18,029 nucleotides of DNA, taken from the NCBI GenBank assembly GCA_030592425.1, contig JAUVJK010000011.1, positions 1 through 18,029 on the forward strand. The letters run 5' to 3'. Position 1 is the stretch's first letter; the number at the start of each line of letters is the position of its first letter. The notes beneath the pieces are model-generated. The model did no database searches, was not told where the DNA came from, and saw only the letters and a program-made list of their open reading frames with translations. Both the position numbers and the translations under genes were made by a program. The stretch is from Candidatus Moraniibacteriota bacterium (GTDB lineage: Bacteria; Patescibacteriota; Minisyncoccia; Moranbacterales; GCA-2747515). This document shows positions 1-7,231 of the stretch, piece by piece.

Positions 1-560
1 CCTGCACGATATTGTTCTTTAAATGTTTTGATACCAAGAGGTACTACTTTATACTCTTGGATCGCAAGGCCACTATCAGCATGTTCGCCACCATTGATAA
101 TATTGAACATTGGCATTGGCACAGCAAGATCTTTACGATCCCTATTATGAAGATCAGCAATATGCTCATAGAGAGCAACGCCCTTACTGATCGCTGCTGC
201 GCGACACACAGCCAAAGACACAGCAAGAATTGCATTCGCACCAAGACGCGCCTTATTATCCGTTCCATCCAGTTCGATCATTTTTTCATCGATCTTTTCT
301 TGCTCATACGGATTCATTCCTTCTACAAGATCTGCTAATTCGGTATTTACATTTTTCACTGCTGTAAGGACGCCCTTTCCACCAAAACGTTTCTTATCAC
401 CATCCCTGAGTTCGAGTGCCTCGAACTCTCCTGTTGATGCGCCACTTGGTACTTGCGACCATGCTTTTGTACCATCAGCCAAAAGAATTTCTGCCTCAAT
501 TGTTGGATTGCCGCGCGAATCAAGAATTTCATGTGCACATACTTTTTTGATCTTCGTCAT
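1..560 (-). CDS. eno: Enolase, N-terminal part (runs off the window)
   Basis: Enolase interconverts 2-phosphoglycerate and phosphoenolpyruvate in cytosolic glycolysis. Translating the minus strand from the ATG at 560 gives 186 codons with no stop, so the C-terminal barrel lies outside the window. The reading starts MTKIKKVCAHEILDSRGNPT, the typical enolase start. It then shows the flexible catalytic loop (VPSGASTGEFEALELRDGD), the LGANAILAVSLAVCRAAA helix, and the NIINGGEHADSGLAIQEYKV stretch carrying the conserved GGxHA histidine and the QE glutamate. The usual family text there is HADNNxDIQEF, so this copy is slightly divergent. No strong Shine-Dalgarno sequence precedes the ATG. A TG-extended -10 box lies about 35 bp upstream. 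The gene follows pgk and a HAD phosphatase on the same strand, so it sits in a lower-glycolysis cluster. Identification is secure; only its length is unknown. Confidence 0.96.
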   Translation of the reverse strand, partial: MTKIKKVCAHEILDSRGNPTIEAEILLADGTKAWSQVPSGASTGEFEALELRDGDKKRFGGKGVLTAVKNVNTELADLVEGMNPYEQEKIDEKMIELDGTDNKARLGANAILAVSLAVCRAAAISKGVALYEHIADLHNRDRKDLAVPMPMFNIINGGEHADSGLAIQEYKVVPLGIKTFKEQYRA

Positions 561-593
561 TATAATATTTGTATTATTTTATTTTATATTTGT

Positions 594-602
594 ATTATAT
601 CA
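594..602 (-). promoter_or_regulatory. Extended -10 promoter candidate for eno
   Basis: On the minus strand the bases read TGATATAAT, that is TGN followed by a perfect TATAAT at 599-594. No good -35 hexamer is placed about 17 bp upstream. The box sits just beyond the stop codon of the HAD gene, and the A+T-rich 5' leader down to the eno ATG would be about 25-30 nt. Seen in sequence; promoter activity is inferred. Confidence 0.5.
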
Positions 603-605
603 CAG

Positions 606-1232
606 CTAGGTGTCAGATGTTAGAAGATTCATTTTCTTCAAGTCTCGCACCAATGTTTCATAATCAATATAAACAGTAGCGTGCATACCAGCCTTTTGTG
701 CACCAATCTCATTTTCCTCTAGATCATCAATAAAAAAACATTCCTGTGGTATCACAGCAAGATCATCACACACATATTCATAGATCTCTCGATCTGGTTT
801 CCTCATCTGTAACTGAGATGATGCATACACATGATCAACTGCGTTAGCGATCTTTCCTTGCGTAAAGATCTTTCCCGTTTCTACTTCTGCATTTGTGAGG
901 ATAACAACGGTATAGCGCTTTTGTAATTTTTGTATCAGATGAAGCATTTCTTCACCGATCTGAGCTTTCTCAAAATAGATATAGAGATCTTCCACTACTT
1001 GATTTGCCGGCATTTTTAACTGTACATCATGTGCCTGTGCCAGATCATCATAAAATTTTGCCACACTCAATCTCCCCAACGTAAGATCTTCCAGATTATC
1101 GCGCCACGCCGTAGCGATATCTCCCTGAGGAATACTGAGTAGTTCTGATGCACGACCAAGTAGATAATGCACATCGATAGGAATCAAGACTCTTCCAAGA
1201 TCAAAGATGACCACTTTAATATCATTATGCAT
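606..1232 (-). CDS. HAD-superfamily hydrolase, YihX-like sugar phosphatase
   Basis: A 208-aa cytosolic haloacid dehalogenase-fold phosphatase. Motif I is IFDLGRVL with nucleophile Asp11. The usual second Asp at +2 is Gly13, as in the E. coli YihX (alpha-D-glucose-1-phosphate phosphatase) subgroup, which reads FDLGNVI. Motif II is VVILTNAE, motif III is the lysine in QMRKPDREIYEYV, and motif IV is FFIDDLEENEIGAQKAG, again YihX-like. The helical cap lies at about residues 20-90. An in-frame TAA lies just upstream of the ATG at 1232, which supports this start. It sits 76 bp downstream of pgk and just before eno, so a role in sugar-phosphate or repair metabolism is plausible but unproven. The true substrate cannot be read from sequence. 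Confidence 0.85.
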   Translation of the reverse strand: MHNDIKVVIFDLGRVLIPIDVHYLLGRASELLSIPQGDIATAWRDNLEDLTLGRLSVAKFYDDLAQAHDVQLKMPANQVVEDLYIYFEKAQIGEEMLHLIQKLQKRYTVVILTNAEVETGKIFTQGKIANAVDHVYASSQLQMRKPDREIYEYVCDDLAVIPQECFFIDDLEENEIGAQKAGMHATVYIDYETLVRDLKKMNLLTSDT

Positions 1233-1308
1233 AAAAAATGATTAACATTCTAACATATCTTCCACAACAGGAGCTATACACTGTACAATGATCGCATGAC
1301 CAGCAATA

Positions 1309-2379
1309 TCAGTCTTCTTCCTCGATCACCAATGCCTCGAGACCTGGCATCTTTTCGCCAGAAAGAAAAGAAAGCATGGCACCACCACCAGTGGATACAA
1401 AAGAAATGTCATCCCATCGACCACTCTCATTAAGTGCTTGTACACTCTCACCACCACCAATCAAAGAAAAGGCATCTGTATCATTTGCAATCACATCGAC
1501 AAGTGTTCGTGTTCCTGCATCAAATGGCTTTTGTTCAAACTTCCCCATCGGTCCATTCCAGGTGATCAATTTTGCACCTTTCACTTTTTCAACAAAAAGT
1601 TTGATCGTCTCAGGTCCAATATCAAGTTTATCTTTGGCATAATCGACAGGGAGGATCACCGAATCCGAAAAGATCATTTGCTGTTCTTGTGCTTCGATCG
1701 CAATCCTTCCACCCACAAGAACAACATCATATTTCTTCTCAAATTGTTTGATCAGCGGCAATTTTGTATTGATCTTTGCACCACCAATGATCGCAACAGC
1801 TGGTCGCTCTGTTTTATCAATCTCTTTTACTTTTCCCAAATTATCCAATTCATGTTGCATCAACATACCGGCTGCAGACGGGAGGAAATGCGTGATTGCG
1901 TGTACCGATGCATGAGCACGGTGTGACACTGCAAAAGCATCATTCACATAAAGATCAAATGGTGAAGCAAGCTTCTGTGCGAATGTATGATCGTCTTCTT
2001 TTTCACCTGGATGAAAACGAAGGTTTTCCAAGAGAAGAACTTCATTGTCATCAATACTTTCCAATGCTGCATCAACATCATCATTTATACAATCACATAC
2101 AAAAGAAACTGGTCGTCCAAGCAATCGTGCTACTTCTGGAACAATTTGTACAAGAGAATCATTCATTACAACTTTTCCATCGGGTCGTCCAAGATGTGCG
2201 ATGAGCGCAAGCTTTGTGCCTGGTTGTTCTAGGATATAATTTACAGTTTCTTTTACTGCATCAATACGAAAAGATTCTACGATCTCTCCTGTGTCATCAT
2301 TCATAACGACATTAAAATCAACACGCATCAAGATCTTTTTATTTGCCAGATCAATATCTTGGATCTTTTTCAGTTTCAT
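1309..2379 (-). CDS. pgk: Phosphoglycerate kinase, short form
   Basis: Catalyses ATP-forming phosphoryl transfer from 1,3-bisphosphoglycerate in glycolysis. The N-terminal substrate domain shows RVDFNV, SFRIDA, AHLGRPDG, LLENLRFHPGE and NDAFAVSHRAHASVHAI, carrying the basic patch that binds phosphoglycerate. The nucleotide domain shows IIGGAKINTKLPLI, LDIGPETI, WNGPMGKFE, LIGGGESVQAL and the final FVSTGGGAMLSFLSG loop. At 356 aa it is roughly 35 residues shorter than usual (about 390-415). The missing part is between VVLVGGRIAIEA and ILPVDYAKDKLDIGP, where the canonical GGxMAxTFL helix and the following helix-strand unit are compressed. All catalytic motifs remain, so it is probably active. 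The start at 2379 gives the standard PGK N-terminus. It is followed by the HAD gene and eno on the same strand. Confidence 0.97.
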   Translation of the reverse strand: MKLKKIQDIDLANKKILMRVDFNVVMNDDTGEIVESFRIDAVKETVNYILEQPGTKLALIAHLGRPDGKVVMNDSLVQIVPEVARLLGRPVSFVCDCINDDVDAALESIDDNEVLLLENLRFHPGEKEDDHTFAQKLASPFDLYVNDAFAVSHRAHASVHAITHFLPSAAGMLMQHELDNLGKVKEIDKTERPAVAIIGGAKINTKLPLIKQFEKKYDVVLVGGRIAIEAQEQQMIFSDSVILPVDYAKDKLDIGPETIKLFVEKVKGAKLITWNGPMGKFEQKPFDAGTRTLVDVIANDTDAFSLIGGGESVQALNESGRWDDISFVSTGGGAMLSFLSGEKMPGLEALVIEEED

Positions 2380-2455
2380 AGTGATAGTAATTAGTAATTT
2401 GCTTTTACAAATTGATACGCCTACTTTATCGACTTTACAAACTTTCGACTTTCAA

Positions 2456-3553
2456 CTAGCCCATTCCAAAAATACCAATGATCAGACCAATACCAGCAGT
2501 CAATGCTGTAAAGATCCATGCGCGCATCGTTATTTTTGGCTCTGGCCATCCACGTGCCTCAAAATGGTGATGCAATGGTGCAGCGAGAAATACCTTCCGT
2601 CCAAAGAACCGCTTACTCGTCAATTGGATCACAACACTACCGGACTCCAACACATAAATAAAGACGATCACAAAAAGAATTACAGCTGAATTCGTGAGCA
2701 TTGCAACAACGCCAAGCGTTGTCCCAAGGGCGATTGCTCCCGTATCTCCCATGAAAAATCGTGCAGGATAAATATTGAACCACAAAAATGCAAGAAGTGC
2801 GCCAGAGATCGCTGCACAAAAGGCTGCAAGATCAACTTTATTTTGGAAAAAAGCAATTAATGCAAATGCAGAAAAAGCCGATAAAAGAACGCCACCGTTG
2901 AGACCATCAAGACCATCCGTTTCATTCGATGAGATCGCAGCGAAGAGGATCACAAAAATAAAAAGTGGAATATACCACAACCCAATTGCAAAGTCACCAA
3001 CAGCTGGTATGTGTAAGTGATCCCATCCAAGTTTGTCATAAAACCACCACGCACCGACAAAAGCAATTCCAAAGAGCCACCAAAAGCGCATAGCGAAACG
3101 CATACCACCACCCTTATTACTTCCCCATCCCCGCACACTCATAATGTCGTCAAAAAGTCCAAGAATTCCTGCAGCAACAAGTGTGAAAAGTGGTAGCCAT
3201 ACTTGGGAACGCGAAAGAAAATCAAGACGCGCAATAAAATCACGATCAAGTACCGAAGCGAAAAATGGGAAAATATAATGTGAGGAGAAAGCAAGAAGGA
3301 GTACACTAACCCAGATGAGAACGCCACCCATTGTTGGCGTACCATCTTTTTTCGCATGCATCTTATTGACGTAACTCAATTCTTCTCCTTGTACATCGCA
3401 CTTTTTGATCTTGATGCCAATTTTTTTACGATAAAGAAAATCCGTCCAAAAGGGCGTGAGAAAAAAAGCAATGACAAAAGCCATCATTCCAGTGACGAGA
3501 ACTTTCAGTACATTCGTTACCTCTGGTATTGTATAAATTTCTGCAAATTCCAT
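2456..3553 (-). CDS. mraY: Phospho-N-acetylmuramoyl-pentapeptide transferase
   Basis: An inner-membrane enzyme that transfers phospho-MurNAc-pentapeptide from UDP to undecaprenyl phosphate, making lipid I for peptidoglycan. It is 365 aa with about ten hydrophobic segments. Family signatures are KKDGTPTMGGVLI, the acidic pair in LFDDIMSV, NETDGLDGLNGG (usually NLTDGLDGLA), FMGDTGAIALG and the histidine loop APLHHHFEARGWPEPKITMR. The N-terminus MEFAEIYTIPEVTNVLKVL leads into the first membrane helix. An AGGA motif lies about 11 nt before the ATG. Unlike in many bacteria it is not inside a mur/fts cluster here. It follows a D,D-carboxypeptidase gene by 44 bp, so these two cell-wall genes are probably co-transcribed. 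Confidence 0.97.
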   Translation of the reverse strand: MEFAEIYTIPEVTNVLKVLVTGMMAFVIAFFLTPFWTDFLYRKKIGIKIKKCDVQGEELSYVNKMHAKKDGTPTMGGVLIWVSVLLLAFSSHYIFPFFASVLDRDFIARLDFLSRSQVWLPLFTLVAAGILGLFDDIMSVRGWGSNKGGGMRFAMRFWWLFGIAFVGAWWFYDKLGWDHLHIPAVGDFAIGLWYIPLFIFVILFAAISSNETDGLDGLNGGVLLSAFSAFALIAFFQNKVDLAAFCAAISGALLAFLWFNIYPARFFMGDTGAIALGTTLGVVAMLTNSAVILFVIVFIYVLESGSVVIQLTSKRFFGRKVFLAAPLHHHFEARGWPEPKITMRAWIFTALTAGIGLIIGIFGMG

Positions 3554-3597
3554 AAAGATCGTTTTCCTAAAACAAATAATTTATCATTCTCTTCACC

Positions 3598-4614
3598 TTA
3601 TTGCCACTGATGATTTTCAAATGCCCATGCAACCATATCTTGAATATCATTCCATCGATAAGGATTATCCAAGACAACAGCAACAATTTGATGCTTACGC
3701 TCCGAATCTTGTGCTGCAAGGATCAGTGAGAAACCAGCATTTGGTGTAAAACCAGTCTTTGCACCAACAAGACCATCCAGTTCTCCTAAAAGTCTATCTG
3801 TATTGCCGATCTTGTGTTCCAATTGTCCATCCTCTCCATAGAACACAGCTTCTTCTGTTCGCATGATCTGCCACAATACATCATACTGTGCATGTGCGAG
3901 CATGTGTACCATAACAAATGCAATATCATGAGCTGTTGAGTAACAACTTTCTTCCATGCCATCAGTCTCAAGACCAGATGGCGTACAAAAATTGGTATCT
4001 CGTAAACCTAATTCTCGCATACGATCGTTCATCATCGCAACAAAGCTCTCCATATCACCACCAACGTGTTCTGCAAGTGCTGTCGCCGCATCATTGGAAC
4101 TGCTCATCAACATTGCTTTGAGCGTATCATTTACCTTCAGTTGTTCGCCAGCGACAATACGATTACTCTTGCAATAGCCAGAACTGGGACATCCAACTTT
4201 TGACCCAACAACTTTCGTTGCTCTTTCCGACACAGTCAAAAATTCTTCTCGATCTTTTATGTGATCAATGACAAGCATAGCTGTCACAATTTTTGTAAGC
4301 GACGCGATCTGTCGATGCTCATTTGCATTTTCTGCGTGCAGAACTGTTCCACTATCAACATCAAGGACAATCGATGCATGCGCATTTTCTACTGTAAGTT
4401 CATAGGAATCCCGCGTCCGAAGAGGCTGATATGATTCGATCGGTAGTGATTCTGCTACAAAAAAGAGCGGTTCATTCGTAGAATCAAATGCGCCTACAAC
4501 AACACCATCATCTTGTTCACCAAAATGATCGCGCACAGTAATAATCAAGCTGTTACTGGCGCCAGCAAAAAAGATCACTGCGAAAATGATGATGACACTA
4601 TTTTTTTTGATCAT
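3598..4614 (-). CDS. D-alanyl-D-alanine carboxypeptidase (serine peptidase S11), membrane-anchored
   Basis: A 338-aa penicillin-binding-protein-type enzyme predicted to trim the terminal D-Ala from peptidoglycan stem peptides outside the membrane. Residues 1-26 form a hydrophobic signal or anchor. The catalytic set is complete: SLTK with Ser105 and Lys108, SSN around 172-174, and KTG at 286-288. The mature domain begins near ASIVLDVDSGTVLHAENAN. It ends soon after the catalytic domain, so the C-terminal beta domain and amphipathic tail of E. coli PBP5 are absent, and the N-terminal helix is then the likely anchor. The first 17 bp overlap the 3' end of scpB, and an AAGGGGG Shine-Dalgarno inside scpB lies directly before the ATG, suggesting translational coupling. 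A DacA/DacF-like role is likely; the exact paralogue is not resolved. Confidence 0.92.
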   Translation of the reverse strand: MIKKNSVIIIFAVIFFAGASNSLIITVRDHFGEQDDGVVVGAFDSTNEPLFFVAESLPIESYQPLRTRDSYELTVENAHASIVLDVDSGTVLHAENANEHRQIASLTKIVTAMLVIDHIKDREEFLTVSERATKVVGSKVGCPSSGYCKSNRIVAGEQLKVNDTLKAMLMSSSNDAATALAEHVGGDMESFVAMMNDRMRELGLRDTNFCTPSGLETDGMEESCYSTAHDIAFVMVHMLAHAQYDVLWQIMRTEEAVFYGEDGQLEHKIGNTDRLLGELDGLVGAKTGFTPNAGFSLILAAQDSERKHQIVAVVLDNPYRWNDIQDMVAWAFENHQWQ

Positions 4615-5188
4615 ATCCCCCTTGCTCTTGTTGAATTATTTTTTCTACACGCTCGTCAATTGATAATTTTTCAAATTCTGGTAGATCTGCAATTTTCGTA
4701 ATACCAAGTGTTTTCAGGAAATCAAACGATACTTTATAAATATATCCACGAAAATCATCAGTACTTTTTTCACGCTCGATCAAGCCACGTATCAATAGGG
4801 CTCGGATCGTATAATTGCAATTCACACCACGAATTGCCTCGATATCTGTACGCGTGATCGGACCTCTATAGGCAATGATCGATAAAACCTCCAATGATGC
4901 CTGCGACAGTGTCGTATGCATTTCATCCTTCACAAGGGCTTCTACGATCTCTGCAATATCTGGATGACTTGCAAGCTGCACCTTATCCTCTTTGATCAAA
5001 AGTGTGATCCCACGTCGCTGATCATTATACCACTTTTCCAGAGTTGCAAGTGCTTGATCGACTTCTTCTTTTTTTGCTTTCGTTACTCTCGTTAAACGTG
5101 TGCGCGTTATTGGTGCGCCACATACAAAGAGCAGTCCTTCAATGGTCCGCGCTAATTCTTTTGTTTCAATTGTATTTTCTTCACTCAT
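4598..5188 (-). CDS. scpB: Segregation and condensation protein B
   Basis: ScpB is the winged-helix kleisin-associated subunit of the bacterial SMC condensin, acting with ScpA in chromosome compaction and segregation. The 196-aa product has the family body: LARTIEGLLFVCGAPIT, then the first winged helix, then LSQASLEVLSIIAYRGPITR and IEAIRGVNCNYTIRALLIRG, then GYIYKVSFDFLKTLGI and LPEFEKL. The tail after about residue 180 is short and polar. Start ATG at 5188 overlaps the scpA stop in an ATGA arrangement, so the two are translationally coupled. Its own 3' end overlaps the carboxypeptidase gene by 17 bp. No smc gene is in the window. Confidence 0.95.
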   Translation of the reverse strand: MSEENTIETKELARTIEGLLFVCGAPITRTRLTRVTKAKKEEVDQALATLEKWYNDQRRGITLLIKEDKVQLASHPDIAEIVEALVKDEMHTTLSQASLEVLSIIAYRGPITRTDIEAIRGVNCNYTIRALLIRGLIEREKSTDDFRGYIYKVSFDFLKTLGITKIADLPEFEKLSIDERVEKIIQQEQGGYDQKK

Positions 5189-5919
5189 AATTGTGTATGT
5201 GACATATTGTGTGCGTGGGTCATATGAATATCTGTAAAGAGATCTTCTTGCTCAACTGAAACGACACGTTGCTTTACAAGTTCAAGAAGTGCAAGAAAAG
5301 AAACGACAACATCCATGCGATCACTAGTATCTCCTGTCATCTCAGAAAAAGTAGTTATTGCACGTGAACGAACCATTTTCTGTACTTGCTCGATCTTCTC
5401 TTCGAGTGTGACAACATCAGAGATAATACGCTCTTCCAGTTTCTCGATCAGGGGAATCGAACTAAGTGCTTGCGAAAAATATGACTTCAGATCATGCATA
5501 GTAATCCCTTCAGGTGGTGCATAGGCAACCGACATCCCAACAAATCCTGGACGTGTTGCACTATAGTGATCCCCAGCGGTCATTGCGCCTATGATACTAG
5601 CGACATCACGAAATTTCTTAAATTCCTGCAATTGCCATGCAAGATCCTTGATTTCCTCTTCTTCTTGTTCATCTAGCTCCAAGAGCGGTAACAATGCTTT
5701 GGATTTTATCAAGATCAATTTTGTTGCAACATCGAGAAATTCAGCAATATTCAATAAAGAAATATGTTCTTTATTCTGGATGTACTCCAAATACTGATCT
5801 GTCACCGTTGCCAGCGAGACCGTTGTAATATCCAGTTTCTGTTCTTCGATCAAATTCAACAAGAGATCCAGAGGACCTTCAAATTGCTCCAATTTCACGC
5901 GATAATCCATGGTATTCAT
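5185..5919 (-). CDS. scpA: Segregation and condensation protein A (kleisin)
   Basis: ScpA is the kleisin that bridges SMC heads in the condensin complex. The 244-aa protein begins with the diagnostic YRVKLEQFEGPLDLLLNLIE, followed by KLDITTVSLATVTDQYLEYI and FLDVATKLILIKSKALLPLL, then an acidic linker (EQEEEEI). The C-terminal winged helix shows VVSFLALLELVKQRVVSVEQ and ends with a histidine-rich tail. An internal Met4 is possible, but GGGAG about 9 nt before the first ATG supports 5919. It is the first gene of scpA-scpB-carboxypeptidase, all overlapping, and starts 69 bp after the MFS gene. Confidence 0.95.
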   Translation of the reverse strand: MNTMDYRVKLEQFEGPLDLLLNLIEEQKLDITTVSLATVTDQYLEYIQNKEHISLLNIAEFLDVATKLILIKSKALLPLLELDEQEEEEIKDLAWQLQEFKKFRDVASIIGAMTAGDHYSATRPGFVGMSVAYAPPEGITMHDLKSYFSQALSSIPLIEKLEERIISDVVTLEEKIEQVQKMVRSRAITTFSEMTGDTSDRMDVVVSFLALLELVKQRVVSVEQEDLFTDIHMTHAHNMSHTQL

Positions 5920-5988
5920 TATACATCACTCCCATGATTATTGAAATACATTTAAACCACCGATTTTAACTCTCTTTGAAAAAAATTT

Positions 5989-7212
5989 CTATCTTGAAAT
6001 ACGAGAATCTTTGAGCGTTACAGCTGGATAAATACCAATTATTATAACGATCAGCATCATAACAAAAACAGCTTCTAAACCAAAGAAATATGTCACCACT
6101 GTTGCGACACCTGTACTCACAATGTAGGCAATGGCACGTGATGAACGAAAGAAATTGATAAGCGCAACATTACTTCCATCAATTTGACGATAAAAATAAG
6201 CATCTTGCATCGGCTCAACGAGAGCTGCACCAACACGAGAAAAGAAGAGAATTGCCGTCCATACATAAAAACTCGTTGAATCTGTCATCACGATAAGGAG
6301 ACTCGCCAAAGCCATAACGATCAAGCCAATGATCAAGATACCTTTTTCACCAAATTTCTTATCAGCAAGAATACCAACAGGATATTCAAAGAGAATAAAT
6401 GGCAACAACATGATCGTGAACATCCACCCAATTTGCGGTAATGAAAAGCCAAGATCAATGAGATAGAGTGGCATAAAGATCGTCATTGTTGCAAAAAAAT
6501 AACGAAGAACAAGTGATACAAGATAAATATTACGCAATTCTGTTCGCTTTGCTACTTTACGTATCGTTTCTATGATCGGGATATGACGACGCTTCACATG
6601 TCCTCGGATATGATTGAGCGTTGTAAGAACAATGACAAACATGATCATGTAAAGAATAAGACTTGTCAAAAAAAGTGCTGAAAAACCAAATTTATCAAGA
6701 ACATTTGTTGCATAGAGAGGCGCACACAGAATACCAAGCCCCATCACTGAAAGAAAAAGCCCCCGAATACGCCCTGTTTCTCCATCTGTCGAGTACGCTT
6801 CCAAAACTATATCGAACATAACCCATACAACTGCATAGAGGATGTAGTAGATCATCATCAAGATCACACCAAACAAAGAGGTATCCGCTAAAATCAAAGC
6901 AAAGATCACAAGGATCTGCAATGTCAATGTGATCATCAATGTACGACCGCGACCAATGCGCATCAAAATTTTATGTAAATTGAGAAGAACAATAAGAATA
7001 ATAATGAAACTGATCGTATACAAAAAACCAACATTATCCGTTCCGAGCACTTCACGAAAATAGATTGCGCTCAAGTAACCAATAATAGCAACAGAAAAAC
7101 CAAAAAGGAACCCCAAAAAGGTAATGAGGCGAATTTTGTTATTATCAAGACTTTCGCTATGTTTTTGCTCCACAATTTCTATTTTTGTATTTGTTTTAAT
7201 GCTACGTTTCAT
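5989..7212 (-). CDS. Major facilitator superfamily transporter, substrate unknown
   Basis: A 407-aa polytopic inner-membrane protein with about twelve hydrophobic segments in two halves, separated by a basic loop (HIRGHVKRRHIPIIETIRKVAKR, residues about 205-230). The first half has SAIYFREVLGTDNVGFLYTI and a short basic loop after TM2 (KILMRIGRGRT), in the place of the classic MFS motif A. The equivalent in the second half is VGILADKKFGEKG, and the SRVGAALVEPMQDAYFYRQ segment is typical of MFS exporters. A hydrophilic 25-residue N-terminus is lysine-rich. It lies 19 bp after aspS and 69 bp before scpA on the same strand, so it may be read from the aspS promoter. Neither neighbour hints at a substrate; drug or metabolite efflux is only a guess. 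Confidence 0.85.
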   Translation of the reverse strand: MKRSIKTNTKIEIVEQKHSESLDNNKIRLITFLGFLFGFSVAIIGYLSAIYFREVLGTDNVGFLYTISFIIILIVLLNLHKILMRIGRGRTLMITLTLQILVIFALILADTSLFGVILMMIYYILYAVVWVMFDIVLEAYSTDGETGRIRGLFLSVMGLGILCAPLYATNVLDKFGFSALFLTSLILYMIMFVIVLTTLNHIRGHVKRRHIPIIETIRKVAKRTELRNIYLVSLVLRYFFATMTIFMPLYLIDLGFSLPQIGWMFTIMLLPFILFEYPVGILADKKFGEKGILIIGLIVMALASLLIVMTDSTSFYVWTAILFFSRVGAALVEPMQDAYFYRQIDGSNVALINFFRSSRAIAYIVSTGVATVVTYFFGLEAVFVMMLIVIIIGIYPAVTLKDSRISR

Positions 7213-7231
7213 CTCAATATTTGGTGTACTT

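Noticed and set aside
12..338. 108-aa plus-strand open frame at the left edge
   Set aside because: It is the complement of the enolase gene, whose minus-strand reading is unmistakable.
1242..1308. Protein-like stretch DIAGHAIIVQCIAPVVEDML between pgk and the HAD gene on the minus strand
   Set aside because: No start codon precedes it in frame, a stop lies shortly upstream within pgk, and it does not extend PGK; probably chance.
1438..1926. 162-aa plus-strand open frame
   Set aside because: Antisense of pgk, with composition typical of a shadow frame.
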